A stretch of DNA of 64,000 bases, taken from Petroclostridium xylanilyticum (GTDB taxonomy: Bacteria; Bacillota; Clostridia; SK-Y3). Under the pieces are notes generated by a model that saw only the letters and a list, made by a program, of their open reading frames with translations, was not told where the DNA came from and made no database searches. The DNA lies in contig NZ_NPML01000002.1 in the NCBI RefSeq assembly GCF_002252565.1, forward strand, positions 186,001-250,000, read 5' to 3'. Both the position numbers and the translations under genes were made by a program. Positions 18,267 to 28,215 of this stretch are shown one piece after another. The number at the start of each line of letters is the position of its first letter. Position 1 is the first letter of the stretch.

Positions 18267-18363
18267 GGATAAAAGCTATTCATAACAATGTACTCCAATA
18301 CGTCTTTTTAACTGGGAGTGTACTTAATAACCATACTAACTAAAAAAGACTGGAGGAACAGTT

Positions 18364-19740
18364 ATGGAACAAATTTTACATGTATTCAAACAAATCGATG
18401 ACCTTGTATGGGGGCCTCCCCTACTCATTCTACTTATAGGCACAGGCTTTTATCTAACAATAAGACTGGGATGTTTACAAATCTTTAAACTTCCACTGGC
18501 AATTAAATATCTGTTTAAAAAGGATGAAGATAATACAGGAGAAGGGGACGTTTCCAGCTTTGCGGCCTTATGTACTGCTTTAGCAGCTACTATTGGAACT
18601 GGAAATATTGTAGGAGTTGCAACGGCTATAAAAGCTGGAGGCCCGGGAGCATTATTCTGGATGTGGATGGCGGCATTTTTCGGAATGGCAACAAAATATG
18701 CAGAAGGGTTACTGGCCGTAAAATACAGAGTAATCGATAAAAACGGACAAATGTCAGGCGGACCAATGTACTATATCGAAAAGGGGTTAGGCAATAGGTG
18801 GCTTGCTAAGACGTTTGCCATATTCGGCATTGCCGTAGCTTTCTTTGGTATCGGTACATTTCCCCAGGTGAATGCAATTGCAGATGCAGTAAAAATTACT
18901 TTTAACGTACCTATTATAGTTACTTCATTTATTATTACTGTACTTGTAGCTTTGGTAACGTTAGGCGGTATTAAAAGTATTGCAAAAGTCTCGGAACTTA
19001 TTGTGCCTTTTATGGCAATGTTTTATATTATAGGTTCCATCATAATTCTTATTTTTAATGTAAAATTGCTGCCGGAGACGATTGCAATGATTATAAAAAG
19101 TGCATTTACGCCCACAGCTGCTTTTGGAGGTTTTCTTGGAGCTACAGTTATGAAATCTATTCAAAGTGGAGTAGCAAGAGGAGTATTTTCAAATGAATCC
19201 GGCTTAGGTAGTGCACCTATTGCGGCTGCAGCAGCAAAGACAAAATCTTGCGTACGGCAGGGTTTAATTTCAATGACGGGTACATTTTTTGATACCATTG
19301 TGATATGTACTATGACCGGACTGGTGTTGGTTTTAACCGGTGCATGGAGTTCCGATACTGCCGGTGCTGCAATGACTAATCTAGCTTTCAGTAGCGGATT
19401 GCCAATCCCGGTGATTGGAAAACTCATTGTTAATATCGGATTGATATTTTTTGCTTTCACAACAATTTTGGGATGGAATTATTACGGAGAACGATGTACA
19501 GAGTATATTTTTGGAGTTAATGGAATAAAGCCTTATAGATATATTTTTATTATATTAGTAGCTGCAGGAGCATTTCTAAAACTGGATTTAATTTGGGTAA
19601 TAGCGGATATTGTAAATGGTTTGATGGCCATTCCTAATCTTATTGCTCTTGTTGGTTTGAGCGGGGTAATTATAAGTGAAACCAGAGCTTATTTTCAACA
19701 ATTAGAAAAGGAAGAATACACTGTTTTAAAAAGTGCCTAA
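18364..19740 (+). CDS. AGCS family sodium:alanine/glycine symporter
   Basis: A 458-residue membrane transporter with about 11 helices. AGCS signatures include DDLVWGPPLLILLIGTGFYL at the N terminus, AATIGTGNIVGVATAI, GALFWMWMAAFFGMATKYAE, GGPMYYIEKGLG, and the later GVARGVFSNESGLGSAPIA. It imports glycine or alanine with Na+. Glycine is favoured by the upstream riboswitch. AGACTGGAGG precedes ATG 18364. Confidence 0.95.
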   Translation: MEQILHVFKQIDDLVWGPPLLILLIGTGFYLTIRLGCLQIFKLPLAIKYLFKKDEDNTGEGDVSSFAALCTALAATIGTGNIVGVATAIKAGGPGALFWMWMAAFFGMATKYAEGLLAVKYRVIDKNGQMSGGPMYYIEKGLGNRWLAKTFAIFGIAVAFFGIGTFPQVNAIADAVKITFNVPIIVTSFIITVLVALVTLGGIKSIAKVSELIVPFMAMFYIIGSIIILIFNVKLLPETIAMIIKSAFTPTAAFGGFLGATVMKSIQSGVARGVFSNESGLGSAPIAAAAAKTKSCVRQGLISMTGTFFDTIVICTMTGLVLVLTGAWSSDTAGAAMTNLAFSSGLPIPVIGKLIVNIGLIFFAFTTILGWNYYGERCTEYIFGVNGIKPYRYIFIILVAAGAFLKLDLIWVIADIVNGLMAIPNLIALVGLSGVIISETRAYFQQLEKEEYTVLKSA

Positions 19741-19772
19741 GAGTATTAATACTAATTTATATCAGGTATATT

Positions 19773-19812
19773 AAAAAGTTAGTTTGCAAAGGCTAGCTTT
19801 TTATTTTTTTAG
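19773..19812 (+). terminator. Rho-independent terminator of AGCS gene
   Basis: AAAAAGTTAG (19773-19782) pairs with CTAGCTTTTT (19793-19802), followed by ATTTTTTT. Confidence 0.8.
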
Positions 19813-20002
19813 AAATATATTAAATATATAGCCGCAGTTATAAAACAGATAGATTTAGTAAGCGTAAAATGATATAATATGGGTCGACAAAACGTGTATT
19901 TTTAGTTAAAGAGGCAAAAATAAAATAAAGCAAAGCAAAAAGAAAAATTTGAATAGCGGAATTATTTCTAAAAAGTTGGTATAAGGAGGAGAAATAAATA
20001 AA

Positions 20003-21397
20003 ATGGAAAAGAAAACCATAAAGCAGCTTTATAAAGAAACAAAGTCTGTGCTAAACCAAATGATTCAGATTTCGGGATGGGTAAGAACAATAAGAGCTTC
20101 AAAAGCATTTGGTTTTATTGAAATCAATGACGGATCTTTTTTTAATAACCTTCAAGTGGTTTTTGAAGAAGAAAAGTTGTCTAATTTTAAGGAAATATCA
20201 AAGCTTAATGTAGGTTCGGCAATTACAATAGAAGGCGAACTGGTAGAAACTCCTGAGGCAAAGCAGCCTTTTGAGTTAAAAGCAAGTAATATAGTAATTG
20301 AAGGTACCTCTTTGCCTGAATATCCATTACAAAAGAAGAGACATTCTTTTGAATACTTGAGGACTATAGCCCATTTGAGACCGCGTACCAATACCTTCTC
20401 TGCGGTTTTTAGAGTGAGATCTCTGGTTGCATATGCCATTCATAAGTTTTTTCAAGAAAGAGGCTTTGTATACGTCCATACGCCTATCATTACAGGCAGT
20501 GATGCTGAAGGCGCCGGTGCAATGTTCAGGGTTACTACGTTGGACTTCAATGCACTGCCAAGAGATGAACATGGAAATATAGATTTTTCGAAAGACTTTT
20601 TCGGCAAGGAAACCAATCTAACTGTAAGCGGTCAGTTAGAGGTTGAAACCTATTGTATGGCGTTTAGAAATGTATATACTTTCGGCCCGACCTTCAGAGC
20701 TGAAAATTCAAATACTGCAAGACATGCAGCAGAATTCTGGATGATTGAACCGGAAATAGCCTTCGCAGAATTAAAAGACAACATGAAGCTTGCAGAAGAA
20801 ATGATGAAATATATTATTAGTTATGTTATGGAAAACGCTCCCGAAGAAATGCAGTTTTTCAATAATTTTATAGACAAAACATTATTTGAAAGACTAGATA
20901 ATGTGGCGAATTCGGAGTTTGGACATATTACATATACGGAAGCAATAGAACTGTTAAAGAAAGCCGGACATAACTTTGAGTATCCTGTAGAGTGGGGCAA
21001 CGACCTCCAAACGGAACATGAAAGGTACTTAACGGAGCAGATTTTTAAAAAGCCTGTATTTGTAACTGATTATCCAAAGGATATAAAAGCCTTCTATATG
21101 CGAATGAATGATGATAACAAAACAGTGGCTGCAATGGATTTACTTGTCCCGGGTGTGGGGGAGATTATAGGAGGGAGCCAGAGAGAGGAAAGATTGGATT
21201 ATCTTGAAAGAAGGATGGATGAGCTGGGACTTAAAAAGGAAGATTACTGGTGGTATCTCGACTTGAGAAAATACGGCGGGACTAAACATGCAGGGTATGG
21301 ACTTGGCTTTGAGAGAGCAATCATGTATATAACAGGAATGTCCAACATCAGGGATGTTATATCTTTTCCAAGAACCGTCAAGACAGCAGAATTTTAA
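20003..21397 (+). CDS. asnS: Asparagine--tRNA ligase
   Basis: A 464-residue class IIb synthetase. The N-terminal OB-fold anticodon-binding domain (about 18-100) has [20 protein letters not shown]. Catalytic motif 2 lies around [20 protein letters not shown] and motif 3 is [20 protein letters not shown]. The ending [15 protein letters not shown] is typical of AsnRS. TAAGGAGGAG lies upstream. No T-box signature (GGTGGNACCGCG) is seen in the 262-nt gap before the gene. Confidence 0.96.
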   Translation: MEKKTIKQLYKETKSVLNQMIQISGWVRTIRASKAFGFIEINDGSFFNNLQVVFEEEKLSNFKEISKLNVGSAITIEGELVETPEAKQPFELKASNIVIEGTSLPEYPLQKKRHSFEYLRTIAHLRPRTNTFSAVFRVRSLVAYAIHKFFQERGFVYVHTPIITGSDAEGAGAMFRVTTLDFNALPRDEHGNIDFSKDFFGKETNLTVSGQLEVETYCMAFRNVYTFGPTFRAENSNTARHAAEFWMIEPEIAFAELKDNMKLAEEMMKYIISYVMENAPEEMQFFNNFIDKTLFERLDNVANSEFGHITYTEAIELLKKAGHNFEYPVEWGNDLQTEHERYLTEQIFKKPVFVTDYPKDIKAFYMRMNDDNKTVAAMDLLVPGVGEIIGGSQREERLDYLERRMDELGLKKEDYWWYLDLRKYGGTKHAGYGLGFERAIMYITGMSNIRDVISFPRTVKTAEF

Positions 21398-21430
21398 TGG
21401 TGGTAGCATTTTGAATCTAAAGCGTTTTTA

Positions 21431-21462
21431 GGAAGTCCTTGAAGCCAAGGGCTTCCTTATTT
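21431..21462 (+). terminator. Rho-independent terminator of asnS
   Basis: GGAAGTCCTTG (21431-21441) pairs with CAAGGGCTTCC (21446-21456), then TTATTTTC. Confidence 0.8.
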
Positions 21463-21552
21463 TCATAAAGAGAAAAAATGAATCAAATCAGAATAAATGG
21501 TATAATAATAAATATTATTGTGGTATATATTGAAGTGAAGTGGGGAATAAAG

Positions 21553-22209
21553 ATGAGAAGAAGAAAAAAGCCGGGAGCAAAGGAAAAACTATTAAGCTAT
21601 GAACAATATGTATGTATAAACCCCGAAGATTTTAAAGGAAAGTGGTATGAGTATTTTAATAATTCCAGTGAAATACATGTGGAACTAGGAACAGGCAGAG
21701 GGCAGTTTATAACAACTTTGGCAGAATTAAATCCAGCTGTCAATTATATCGGGGTGGAGGTGAAGGAGGAAATTTTACTTAAAGCAGTACAAAAAGCAGA
21801 AGAAAAACAATTGAACAACATCGTTTTTCTCTGGTATGATATAAATAAGTTTGCAGATATATTTGAAGAAAATGAATTGAGCAGAATTTATATAAACTTC
21901 TGCGACCCATGGCCTAAAAACAGATGGGCAAAAAGAAGGCTTACCCATAGAAAATTTCTTGAAGGATATAAACATTCTTTACAGCAAAACAGTGAAATTC
22001 ACTTTAAAACGGATAATGAAAAGTTATTTGAATTTTCTTTAAATGAATTCTCACACTGTGATTTCAAGCTGAAAAATATCACTTTTGATCTGCATAACAG
22101 CAATTTTGAGGGAAATATCACAACAGAATATGAGGATAAGTTTGTACAAATGGGGATGAGGATATATAGGTGTGAAGCTGTGAAAAGGAGATTTGGACAG
22201 GGCACTTGA
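21553..22209 (+). CDS. trmB: tRNA (guanine-N7-)-methyltransferase
   Basis: A 218-residue SAM-dependent enzyme that makes m7G46 in tRNA. The SAM-binding motif is ELGTGRGQFITTLAE. The family signature is NFCDPWPKNRWAKRRLTHRK (conserved DPWPK..H/A.KRR). ATG 21553 is chosen because the protein then starts MRRRKKPGAKEKL, as TrmB does, and GGGGA lies just upstream. The in-frame ATG 21478 would add 25 unrelated hydrophobic residues. Confidence 0.93.
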   Translation: MRRRKKPGAKEKLLSYEQYVCINPEDFKGKWYEYFNNSSEIHVELGTGRGQFITTLAELNPAVNYIGVEVKEEILLKAVQKAEEKQLNNIVFLWYDINKFADIFEENELSRIYINFCDPWPKNRWAKRRLTHRKFLEGYKHSLQQNSEIHFKTDNEKLFEFSLNEFSHCDFKLKNITFDLHNSNFEGNITTEYEDKFVQMGMRIYRCEAVKRRFGQGT

Positions 22210-22254
22210 GTTTAATCTGGAAGCTTACAGCTATAATAGTAGGAGATATATCGT

Positions 22255-22371
22255 ATGAAAGAAGTTACTGCAGCGATTATCATAAATGATGGGAAAGTAT
22301 TAATAGCTCAAAGAGCTGAGAACCAAAAGTTGGCTGGTAAATGGGAGTTCCCGGGAGGGAAAAAAGTTTGA
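22255..22371 (+). pseudogene. NUDIX hydrolase (MutT-like) N-terminal remnant
   Basis: ATG 22255 with AGGAGA upstream opens a 38-codon frame reading MKEVTAAIIINDGKVLIAQR, then GKWEFPGGK, and a stop. This is the start of an 8-oxo-dGTP diphosphatase, ending inside the first half of the NUDIX box (the G...E...REUXEE part is gone). The following DNA encodes a different remnant, so a deletion joined the two. Confidence 0.7.
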
Positions 22372-22379
22372 CTTTTGCT

Positions 22380-22499
22380 CAGAATAGAACATTAGCAGAG
22401 TCAAATGAGAATGGAGTAGATGTGCATCTCTTTGAAGTTTTTAAAGAAAAAGAGTATGTATATATGGGACAAGTAAAGCTTGTTGAAAAACCTTTATGA
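22380..22499 (+). pseudogene. Fragment resembling a domain of McrA-type restriction endonucleases
   Basis: Frame 22380-22499 reads QNRTLAESNENGVDVHLFEV and then YVYMGQVKLVEKPL before a stop. The pattern of NRTLAES, VHLFEV and YMGQV resembles a DNA-binding domain of HNH/McrA-like restriction enzymes as I remember them. It lacks a start and is broken downstream, where about 150 nt have no open frame. The family match is by eye and uncertain. It is directly fused to a MutT-like remnant. Confidence 0.35.
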
Positions 22500-22664
22500 C
22501 AATCAAAAAGTAATTTTGCGGGATTAATCAAAGATTATGATGATATTTCACAATATGGACGAAAAGAAATAAAAAAATGTTTGATTATATTCAATAAGAA
22601 GGATACAATAGATACGAGCACAACACATTAATCAGTTTAGTACTAATGAAAGGAAGTGCGGGAC

Positions 22665-23777
22665 ATGAGGGTATTGTTTCTTTCGGTAACAGCTGGACAA
22701 GGGCATCATTCTGCCGCTAAAGCTGTTATGGATTATCTTAACGAACGTAATGTAGAATGTACAATGTTGGATACCTTTGAGTACATTAATCCTATTTTAA
22801 GCGAGTCAATTGCCAGAGGATATTTGATTTCTACCCAATTCACTCCTGCGGTTTACGGAAAATTATACCGTTTGGCAGAAAAAAAAGAAAAAAGCGATGC
22901 CAAATTTTCTATTTCAAAATTAACCAGTTCAATTTTGTCTAGAAAACTAGTTACATATATTCGGGATTATAGCCCTGATGTTATTGTGTGTACTCATATT
23001 TTTTCTGCACAGATCATCACCGAGCTAAAAGAAAAAAATCTGGGTGCTAAAACCATCGGAATTATTACTGATTTCACCATTCATCCGTTTTGGGAAGATA
23101 CTGACCTGGATTATTATATTACTGCCAGTGAACTCCTAAACCATCAAGCTGAAAAAAAGGGAATTCCTATAGAAAAAATTAAGGCTACAGGTATCCCCAT
23201 ACATATGAAATTTTCTAAAAAAATTGATCAGGCTGAGGCGAGAAGGTTATTAGAAGTTGAAGATAAAACTACCATTTTTGTCATGAGTGGAAGCATGGGT
23301 TATGGTAATGTAATCAAGATTATCCGGCAGTTGGATGAACTGGATATGGATTTTCAGATTATATCCGTATGTGGCAATAATAAGGGGTTAAAACGAAAGA
23401 TTGATCATTTGAAAAGTAAGAAGAAAATCTATAACTATGGATTTGTAAACAATGTAGACGTTATAATGGATGCCGCAAACTGTATCGTTACCAAGCCCGG
23501 TGGTTTAACCGTATCAGAAAGTCTGGCAAAGAGATTGCCCATGATCTTAATAAACCCTATTCCAGGGCAGGAGGATAGGAATGTAGAATTCCTGTTAAAC
23601 AACGGATTGGCTGTTAAGACCAGTCCAACCTTTCCTATTGATGAAGCTGTTTTCCAGCTGATGCTCAACGACTGGAGACAACAAAATTTAAAGGAAATGA
23701 TAAAATATATTGGAAAGCCTAATGCTTCCAAGGATCTTGGGGATTTTATCATTGAACTAATAGGTGGAAATTTGTAG
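22665..23777 (+). CDS. Diacylglycerol glucosyltransferase (UgtP/MGDG synthase-like)
   Basis: A 370-residue GT28-type glycosyltransferase. The N-terminal MGDG-synthase domain opens with LFLSVTAGQGHHSAAKAVMD (glycine/histidine acceptor motif). The C-terminal donor domain contains FVMSGSMGYGNV and the NDP-sugar loop KPGGLTVSESLAKRLPMI. It would transfer a hexose from UDP-sugar to diacylglycerol at the membrane, for glycolipid and lipoteichoic acid anchors. ATG 22665 is preferred; AAAGGA lies 10 nt upstream, whereas GTG 22656 overlaps that site. Confidence 0.85.
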   Translation: MRVLFLSVTAGQGHHSAAKAVMDYLNERNVECTMLDTFEYINPILSESIARGYLISTQFTPAVYGKLYRLAEKKEKSDAKFSISKLTSSILSRKLVTYIRDYSPDVIVCTHIFSAQIITELKEKNLGAKTIGIITDFTIHPFWEDTDLDYYITASELLNHQAEKKGIPIEKIKATGIPIHMKFSKKIDQAEARRLLEVEDKTTIFVMSGSMGYGNVIKIIRQLDELDMDFQIISVCGNNKGLKRKIDHLKSKKKIYNYGFVNNVDVIMDAANCIVTKPGGLTVSESLAKRLPMILINPIPGQEDRNVEFLLNNGLAVKTSPTFPIDEAVFQLMLNDWRQQNLKEMIKYIGKPNASKDLGDFIIELIGGNL

Positions 23778-23811
23778 TTGTTTTTTGAAAAAGCTAAGAG
23801 TTGATGGGAGT

Positions 23812-23851
23812 AAAGAGTATACTTGCGATGGTTTCGAGTATACTCTTTTTT
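23812..23851 (+). terminator. Rho-independent terminator
   Basis: A 12-bp stem AAAGAGTATACT/AGTATACTCTTT (23812-23823 with 23837-23848) runs into TTTTT. It separates the glycosyltransferase and CCA enzyme genes. Confidence 0.85.
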
Positions 23852-23880
23852 CAATAAACAAAATTTTGGAGGATATACAA

Positions 23881-25218
23881 ATGAATGTGTTTGATTTAGA
23901 TATACCTGAAGGTGTGTATTATATTATGAGCAAGCTAAAAGAAAATGGACATAAAGCTTATATTGTCGGAGGGTGTGTTAGGGATTCCTTGATGCGTATG
24001 ACTCCTAAGGATTGGGATATTACAACTTCAGCTACGCCTCAGGAAGTCAAAAAGATATTTACTGATACTTACGATACAGGCATTAAGCATGGCACAGTGA
24101 CGGTGTCGGTAGGAAGGGAAACGTTTGAAGTAACAACCTTCCGGATAGAAGGCGTATACGATGACCATAGAAAACCCTCTAAAGTATTTTTTACTAAAAG
24201 TATTTTGGAAGATCTGAAAAGAAGAGATTTTACCATGAATGCAATAGCATTTCATCCTGAAGAAGGTCTTATTGACCCTTTTAACGGGGCTTCAGATATC
24301 ACAAATAAGATTATACGGTGTGTCGGTATTGCTGATGAAAGGTTTAAAGAAGATGCTTTAAGAATGTTGAGGGCTTTCCGCTTTTCCTGCCAGTTAAATT
24401 TTGATATTGAAAAACATACGTTTGAAGCTATTCATAAAAATAGAAAGTTAATTAAAGAAGTTAGTAATGAAAGGGTCCGGGAGGAATTAAATAAGCTTCT
24501 TCTATCTGACCATCCAATGAAGTTACTGCTTATGCAAAAAGCTAAAATATTGGCATATATACTTCCGGAATTGGAATGTTGTCTGTTTACAAAGCAGAAT
24601 CACCCCTATCATGTATATGATGTAGGGCTGCATACATTAAAAGCAGTACAAAGTATTGAAAAAGATATTGCTTTAAAATGGACAATGCTGCTCCACGACG
24701 TGGGTAAACCCCTTTCAAAAACGGTAGATAGCGAGGGGATAGACCATTTTTACGGCCATGGAGAAAAAAGTATGGAGCTGGCTGACCGAATCCTTAAACG
24801 GCTGAGATTTGATAATAAAACCATAAATAGGATAACCCGGCTTGTAAAATGGCATGATCGGCCTATTGAAGCAACACCTAAAGCTGTACGGAGAGCAGTT
24901 CGAATAATAGGTGAAGATATATTTTTAGATTTATTAAAGGTGAAAGAAGCGGATGTAAAAGCTCAAAACCCTGAATATCTGAAAGAAAGGCAAATAAAGC
25001 TTCATAATATTAAAAGGATTTACGAAGAAATAAAGCAGTCAGGTCAATGTTTATCAATAAAGGATTTGGCTGTCAGTGGCGAAGATTTGTTGTCTATCGG
25101 TATACCGGAAGGAAAAAATATTGGCAGCATTCTTAAGAAATTATTGGATATTGTTATAGAAGCCCCTGAAATGAATACAAGAGAAAAGTTGCTGAGTTAT
25201 ATAAAGGACTCAGAATAA
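23881..25218 (+). CDS. cca: CCA-adding tRNA nucleotidyltransferase with HD domain
   Basis: A 445-residue class II nucleotidyltransferase. The flexible loop and active site are GGCVRDSLM and KDWDITTSATP (metal-binding DxD), followed by FRIEGVYDDHRKP, KRRDFTMNAIAF and the template motif EDALRMLRAFRF. A C-terminal HD domain has LLHDVGKP and YGHGEKS. It adds or repairs the tRNA CCA end; the HD part may act as phosphohydrolase. ATG 23881 follows GGAGGATATACAA; the upstream in-frame start at 23764 would run through a terminator. Confidence 0.92.
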   Translation: MNVFDLDIPEGVYYIMSKLKENGHKAYIVGGCVRDSLMRMTPKDWDITTSATPQEVKKIFTDTYDTGIKHGTVTVSVGRETFEVTTFRIEGVYDDHRKPSKVFFTKSILEDLKRRDFTMNAIAFHPEEGLIDPFNGASDITNKIIRCVGIADERFKEDALRMLRAFRFSCQLNFDIEKHTFEAIHKNRKLIKEVSNERVREELNKLLLSDHPMKLLLMQKAKILAYILPELECCLFTKQNHPYHVYDVGLHTLKAVQSIEKDIALKWTMLLHDVGKPLSKTVDSEGIDHFYGHGEKSMELADRILKRLRFDNKTINRITRLVKWHDRPIEATPKAVRRAVRIIGEDIFLDLLKVKEADVKAQNPEYLKERQIKLHNIKRIYEEIKQSGQCLSIKDLAVSGEDLLSIGIPEGKNIGSILKKLLDIVIEAPEMNTREKLLSYIKDSE

Positions 25219-25245
25219 GTATAATTTACTTATTCGTTAATTTTT

Positions 25246-25297
25246 AAAATCCTGCATTAAACTTTGTCGAGTGATGCAGGATTTTCTATTTTTTTGA
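25246..25297 (+). terminator. Rho-independent terminator of cca
   Basis: AAAATCCTGCAT (25246-25257) pairs with ATGCAGGATTTT (25274-25285), followed by CTATTTTTTT. Confidence 0.85.
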
Positions 25298-25359
25298 CGA
25301 ATTATATAACTTGTCTAATTTTTATATAACTACAAAGGGCTTTTTCTTGGGGGAATGTT

Positions 25360-26778
25360 ATGGCTGTTCAGTCTATAGTGATTGAAATCATTTTAATTGT
25401 AGTTTTAAATATATTTGCAGTATATATTAAATATTTAAGAAAAAAGGTCTTAAAAGCAGACAGAGAACTTCAAATGCAATATAAAATGGCCTATTACGAT
25501 TCTTTGACAGGCTTGCCTAACAGGACTTCATTGATGGAAAGATTAAATGATGCGCTTGTTAGGGCACGCAGAGACAATCATATGGTTAGTGTGATATTTC
25601 TTGATCTTGATAACTTTAAGACAATTAATGATACATTGGGACATACTTTTGGAGACCTGTTATTAAAAAATGTTGGAGAGATGCTGCAAAGATATCTGGG
25701 AGAAGGGAATACTGTTGCACGCTTAGGGGGAGATGAACTGGTACTGCTGCAGCCGCGAATTTATAGTGTAGATGATGTACTAAAGATAGTTGTTAAAATT
25801 GTTGAAGCACTACAGCACCCATGGATATTGGATGATCGTGAATTTTATATTACCACGAGTATAGGAATAGCACTTTACCCTGACCATGGACAAGATGCAC
25901 AAACCTTGCTTAAAAATGCAGATACTGCAATGTATTATGCAAAAGAACTTGGCAAGAATACCTATCAGCTGTTTAACCAGAGTATGAATACTAAAATATT
26001 ACAGAGGCTGGAGATGGAAAGTAATCTGAGACATGCCCTAGAACGAAATGAGTTTACCGTTTATTATCAGCCCCAAATTGATGTTGGCACCGGTAAGATT
26101 ATTGGCGCCGAAGCATTAATACGCTGGATTCATCCTACAATGGGTTTTGTACCTCCGATGGATTTTATTCCTCTGGCAGAAGAAACAGGACTTATAGTGC
26201 CTATCAGTGAATGGTTGTTGCGTACTGCTTGTATTCAGAATAAGAAGTGGCAGGAGTCAGGTTTGCCGCCTATATGTATGGCGGTAAACCTTTCGGCACG
26301 CCAATTTCAACAACAAAACCTGGTGGAAATGATATCATCATTGTTGCAGGAAACAGCGCTGGAGCAGCAATGGCTTGAATTGGAAATAACAGAAAGCATT
26401 GCTATGAAAGATCTGGATTATACAATCCTGGTATTAAAAAGATTAAAAGAAATGGGGATACATATTTCGTTAGATGATTTCGGTACGGGATATTCTTCAC
26501 TCAATTATTTAAAACGTTTGCCAATTAATACCTTAAAAATCGATAAATCTTTTGTACATGACATTACCGCAAACTCAAATGAAGAAGCAATTGCTAAAGC
26601 GTTGATTTCGTTAGCGCATAGTATGAAGCTTACCATAGTTGCAGAAGGAGTAGAGACAGAAGAACAATTTGCATTTCTGAAAGAGCAAAAATGTGACAGG
26701 GTACAAGGCTATTTATTTAGTAAACCACTGCCGGTTGACGAGTTTGAAAAATTGTTAAGGCAACAGGCATATCTATAA
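25360..26778 (+). CDS. Membrane-anchored GGDEF-EAL cyclic-di-GMP protein
   Basis: A 472-residue protein: one N-terminal membrane helix (about 3-25), a GGDEF domain (about 45-205) and an EAL domain (about 220-465). The cyclase signature reads RLGGDELVLL, so the last residue of GGDEF is Leu. The EAL domain keeps its catalytic residues: EALIRW, NLSARQF, ELEITES, the double Asp in SLDDFGTGYSSL, LKIDKSF, and AEGVETEEQ with QGYLFSKP. Phosphodiesterase activity is therefore likely; cyclase activity is possible but less certain. No sensor domain is present. Confidence 0.92.
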   Translation: MAVQSIVIEIILIVVLNIFAVYIKYLRKKVLKADRELQMQYKMAYYDSLTGLPNRTSLMERLNDALVRARRDNHMVSVIFLDLDNFKTINDTLGHTFGDLLLKNVGEMLQRYLGEGNTVARLGGDELVLLQPRIYSVDDVLKIVVKIVEALQHPWILDDREFYITTSIGIALYPDHGQDAQTLLKNADTAMYYAKELGKNTYQLFNQSMNTKILQRLEMESNLRHALERNEFTVYYQPQIDVGTGKIIGAEALIRWIHPTMGFVPPMDFIPLAEETGLIVPISEWLLRTACIQNKKWQESGLPPICMAVNLSARQFQQQNLVEMISSLLQETALEQQWLELEITESIAMKDLDYTILVLKRLKEMGIHISLDDFGTGYSSLNYLKRLPINTLKIDKSFVHDITANSNEEAIAKALISLAHSMKLTIVAEGVETEEQFAFLKEQKCDRVQGYLFSKPLPVDEFEKLLRQQAYL

Positions 26779-26785
26779 ATTAATA

Positions 26786-26880
26786 TGCGGCTTGGGGACA
26801 TTCCTCGGCACGAGGTGTGTCCCATGACCTTAGATGACTAAGGAATTATCCCCATGTCGCATTCCTGACCAGTCATGTAA
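26786..26880. repeat. REP-like element gamma, copy 1
   Basis: An imperfect palindrome starts GCGGCTTGGGGACA and returns as TATCCCCATGTCGC at 26847-26860. It continues with CCTGACCAGTCATGTAAAAT (26864-26883), which recurs exactly after the copy at 62572. No coding potential. It lies between two convergent genes. Confidence 0.7.
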
Positions 26881-26893
26881 AATAAATAATGTG

Positions 26894-27232
26894 TTATATA
26901 TAGTTTAAATGTTGTGTGATTAATTTAAGTAAAAACATACTTACTATTCCTGCTAATACTGTAAAAAACAGATTTTTAGTTTTAGCTGCGACTAAAAAAC
27001 AAGGAATAGACGCAAGAAAATTTTTGTTGTCAAGACTTACAGCAAGATTTTTATCAGACAGTAATATCCCGGGAACCAGAAGGGCAGATAGTACTGCTAC
27101 AGGTATATACTTTAACCATTTTAGAAACAATGGGTGCATTTCAAATTTAGATAGTATAACTAAAGGTAACATTCTGGGGATATAAGTAACCAGACTCATT
27201 CCGATAATGGCAAGGATAATTTTTTGCTCCAT
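26894..27232 (-). CDS. azlD: AzlD-like branched-chain amino acid exporter subunit
   Basis: A 112-residue membrane protein with four hydrophobic segments. Features of the AzlD family are MSLVTYIPRMLPL at the N terminus (conserved T..PR..P) and WLKYIPVAVLSALLVPGIL. It overlaps azlC by 37 nt, as is usual for this pair. Together they form a two-component exporter of branched-chain amino acids or analogues. Confidence 0.88.
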   Translation of the reverse strand: MEQKIILAIIGMSLVTYIPRMLPLVILSKFEMHPLFLKWLKYIPVAVLSALLVPGILLSDKNLAVSLDNKNFLASIPCFLVAAKTKNLFFTVLAGIVSMFLLKLITQHLNYI

Positions 27233-27897
27233 AACTCTACACTCACCCCGATCGTTGCAGCCAATAATGTGGCTATAATAATATTCCAGTTTCCATCTAC
27301 TTCCACGGCTATCAGTAGTGAGAGTCCTCCGGCGCAGATAGAAACCAGCAAGTCTTTTTTGTCTTTCATTTGCATGAGCAACAAGCCGATAAACATTGCA
27401 GATAGTGCAAAATCTATTCCCCAGCGGGCAGGGTCAGGAATTAGATTGCCCAGTGCGCCTCCTAATACTGTGCTGGCAATCCAGCTGGCCTGAGAGGTAA
27501 TATGCAAGCCGGCAAAATATTTTGCCGAACAAGTTTCTGCCCTGGCTTGAGTGATCCCTACTGCATAAGTTTCGTCCGTAATTCCAAAAGAAATCAATGC
27601 CTGGATAGGAGAAGCTATGTGTTTGAGATAGGGGGAGAGTGATGCACTCATTAGCAAATGACGCAGGTTAACCAGGAAAGTAGTCATAATAATAGAGATT
27701 ACCCCTGCCCCCGATGCGATCATAGCTGCGGCAATAAATTGTGCTGAACCTGCATATACAAAAAGGGACATGAAGAATATATCTAAGATTGTCAAGCCCT
27801 GTTGGACAGCTAAAACTCCGAAAGCAAAGCCAATGGGTAAATAACCAAGAGCAATAGGCATGGCTCCTTTTGCACCTTTTATATAATCATTTTTCAT
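27196..27897 (-). CDS. azlC: AzlC-like branched-chain amino acid exporter subunit
   Basis: A 233-residue membrane protein. Family features include GAMPIALGYLPIGFAFGVLA, FVYAGSAQFIAAAMI, VNLRHLLMSASLSPYL and GITDETYAV. Start 27897 is chosen because AGGAGG lies 7 nt upstream on the minus strand; the longer frame to 27945 has no ribosome binding site. Confidence 0.9.
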   Translation of the reverse strand: MKNDYIKGAKGAMPIALGYLPIGFAFGVLAVQQGLTILDIFFMSLFVYAGSAQFIAAAMIASGAGVISIIMTTFLVNLRHLLMSASLSPYLKHIASPIQALISFGITDETYAVGITQARAETCSAKYFAGLHITSQASWIASTVLGGALGNLIPDPARWGIDFALSAMFIGLLLMQMKDKKDLLVSICAGGLSLLIAVEVDGNWNIIIATLLAATIGVSVELWSKKLSLPLSE

Positions 27898-28030
27898 AGA
27901 GTACCTCCTGATGTTTATGATGAACGTTTGCGGTTCGTAATTCATATTAATCGCTACGATATACCTTCACAGGTCATAAATTATAGATGAAAATAGTCTG
28001 TACATTGGATTTACTCCCCACTATTTTTAC

Positions 28031-28059
28031 ATTATAAAATAGAAAAAGGACAGGGTCAA
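28031..28059 (-). promoter_or_regulatory. SigA-type promoter of azlCD
   Basis: On the minus strand TTGACC (28059-28054) and TATAAT (28036-28031) are spaced by 17 nt. This leaves a 5' leader of about 125 nt before azlC. The divergent NfeD-like gene starts 157 nt away on the other side. Confidence 0.7.
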
Positions 28060-28215
28060 TAAAAATTAGTGTTAAGGAATTGAAAGAAACAAAAGAATTG
28101 GAAATATAAATAGTAACAAATGTAAACAAAGTTTAATATTGTTTTTATTGTAATAGATATATTATTGCTGTAAAATAATATGTGTCAGATTTAAAAAGCG
28201 GCAAGGAGAGGGAAG

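Noticed and set aside
19813-20002. Possible T-box leader of asnS
   Set aside because: No T-box consensus or specifier-loop structure is present.
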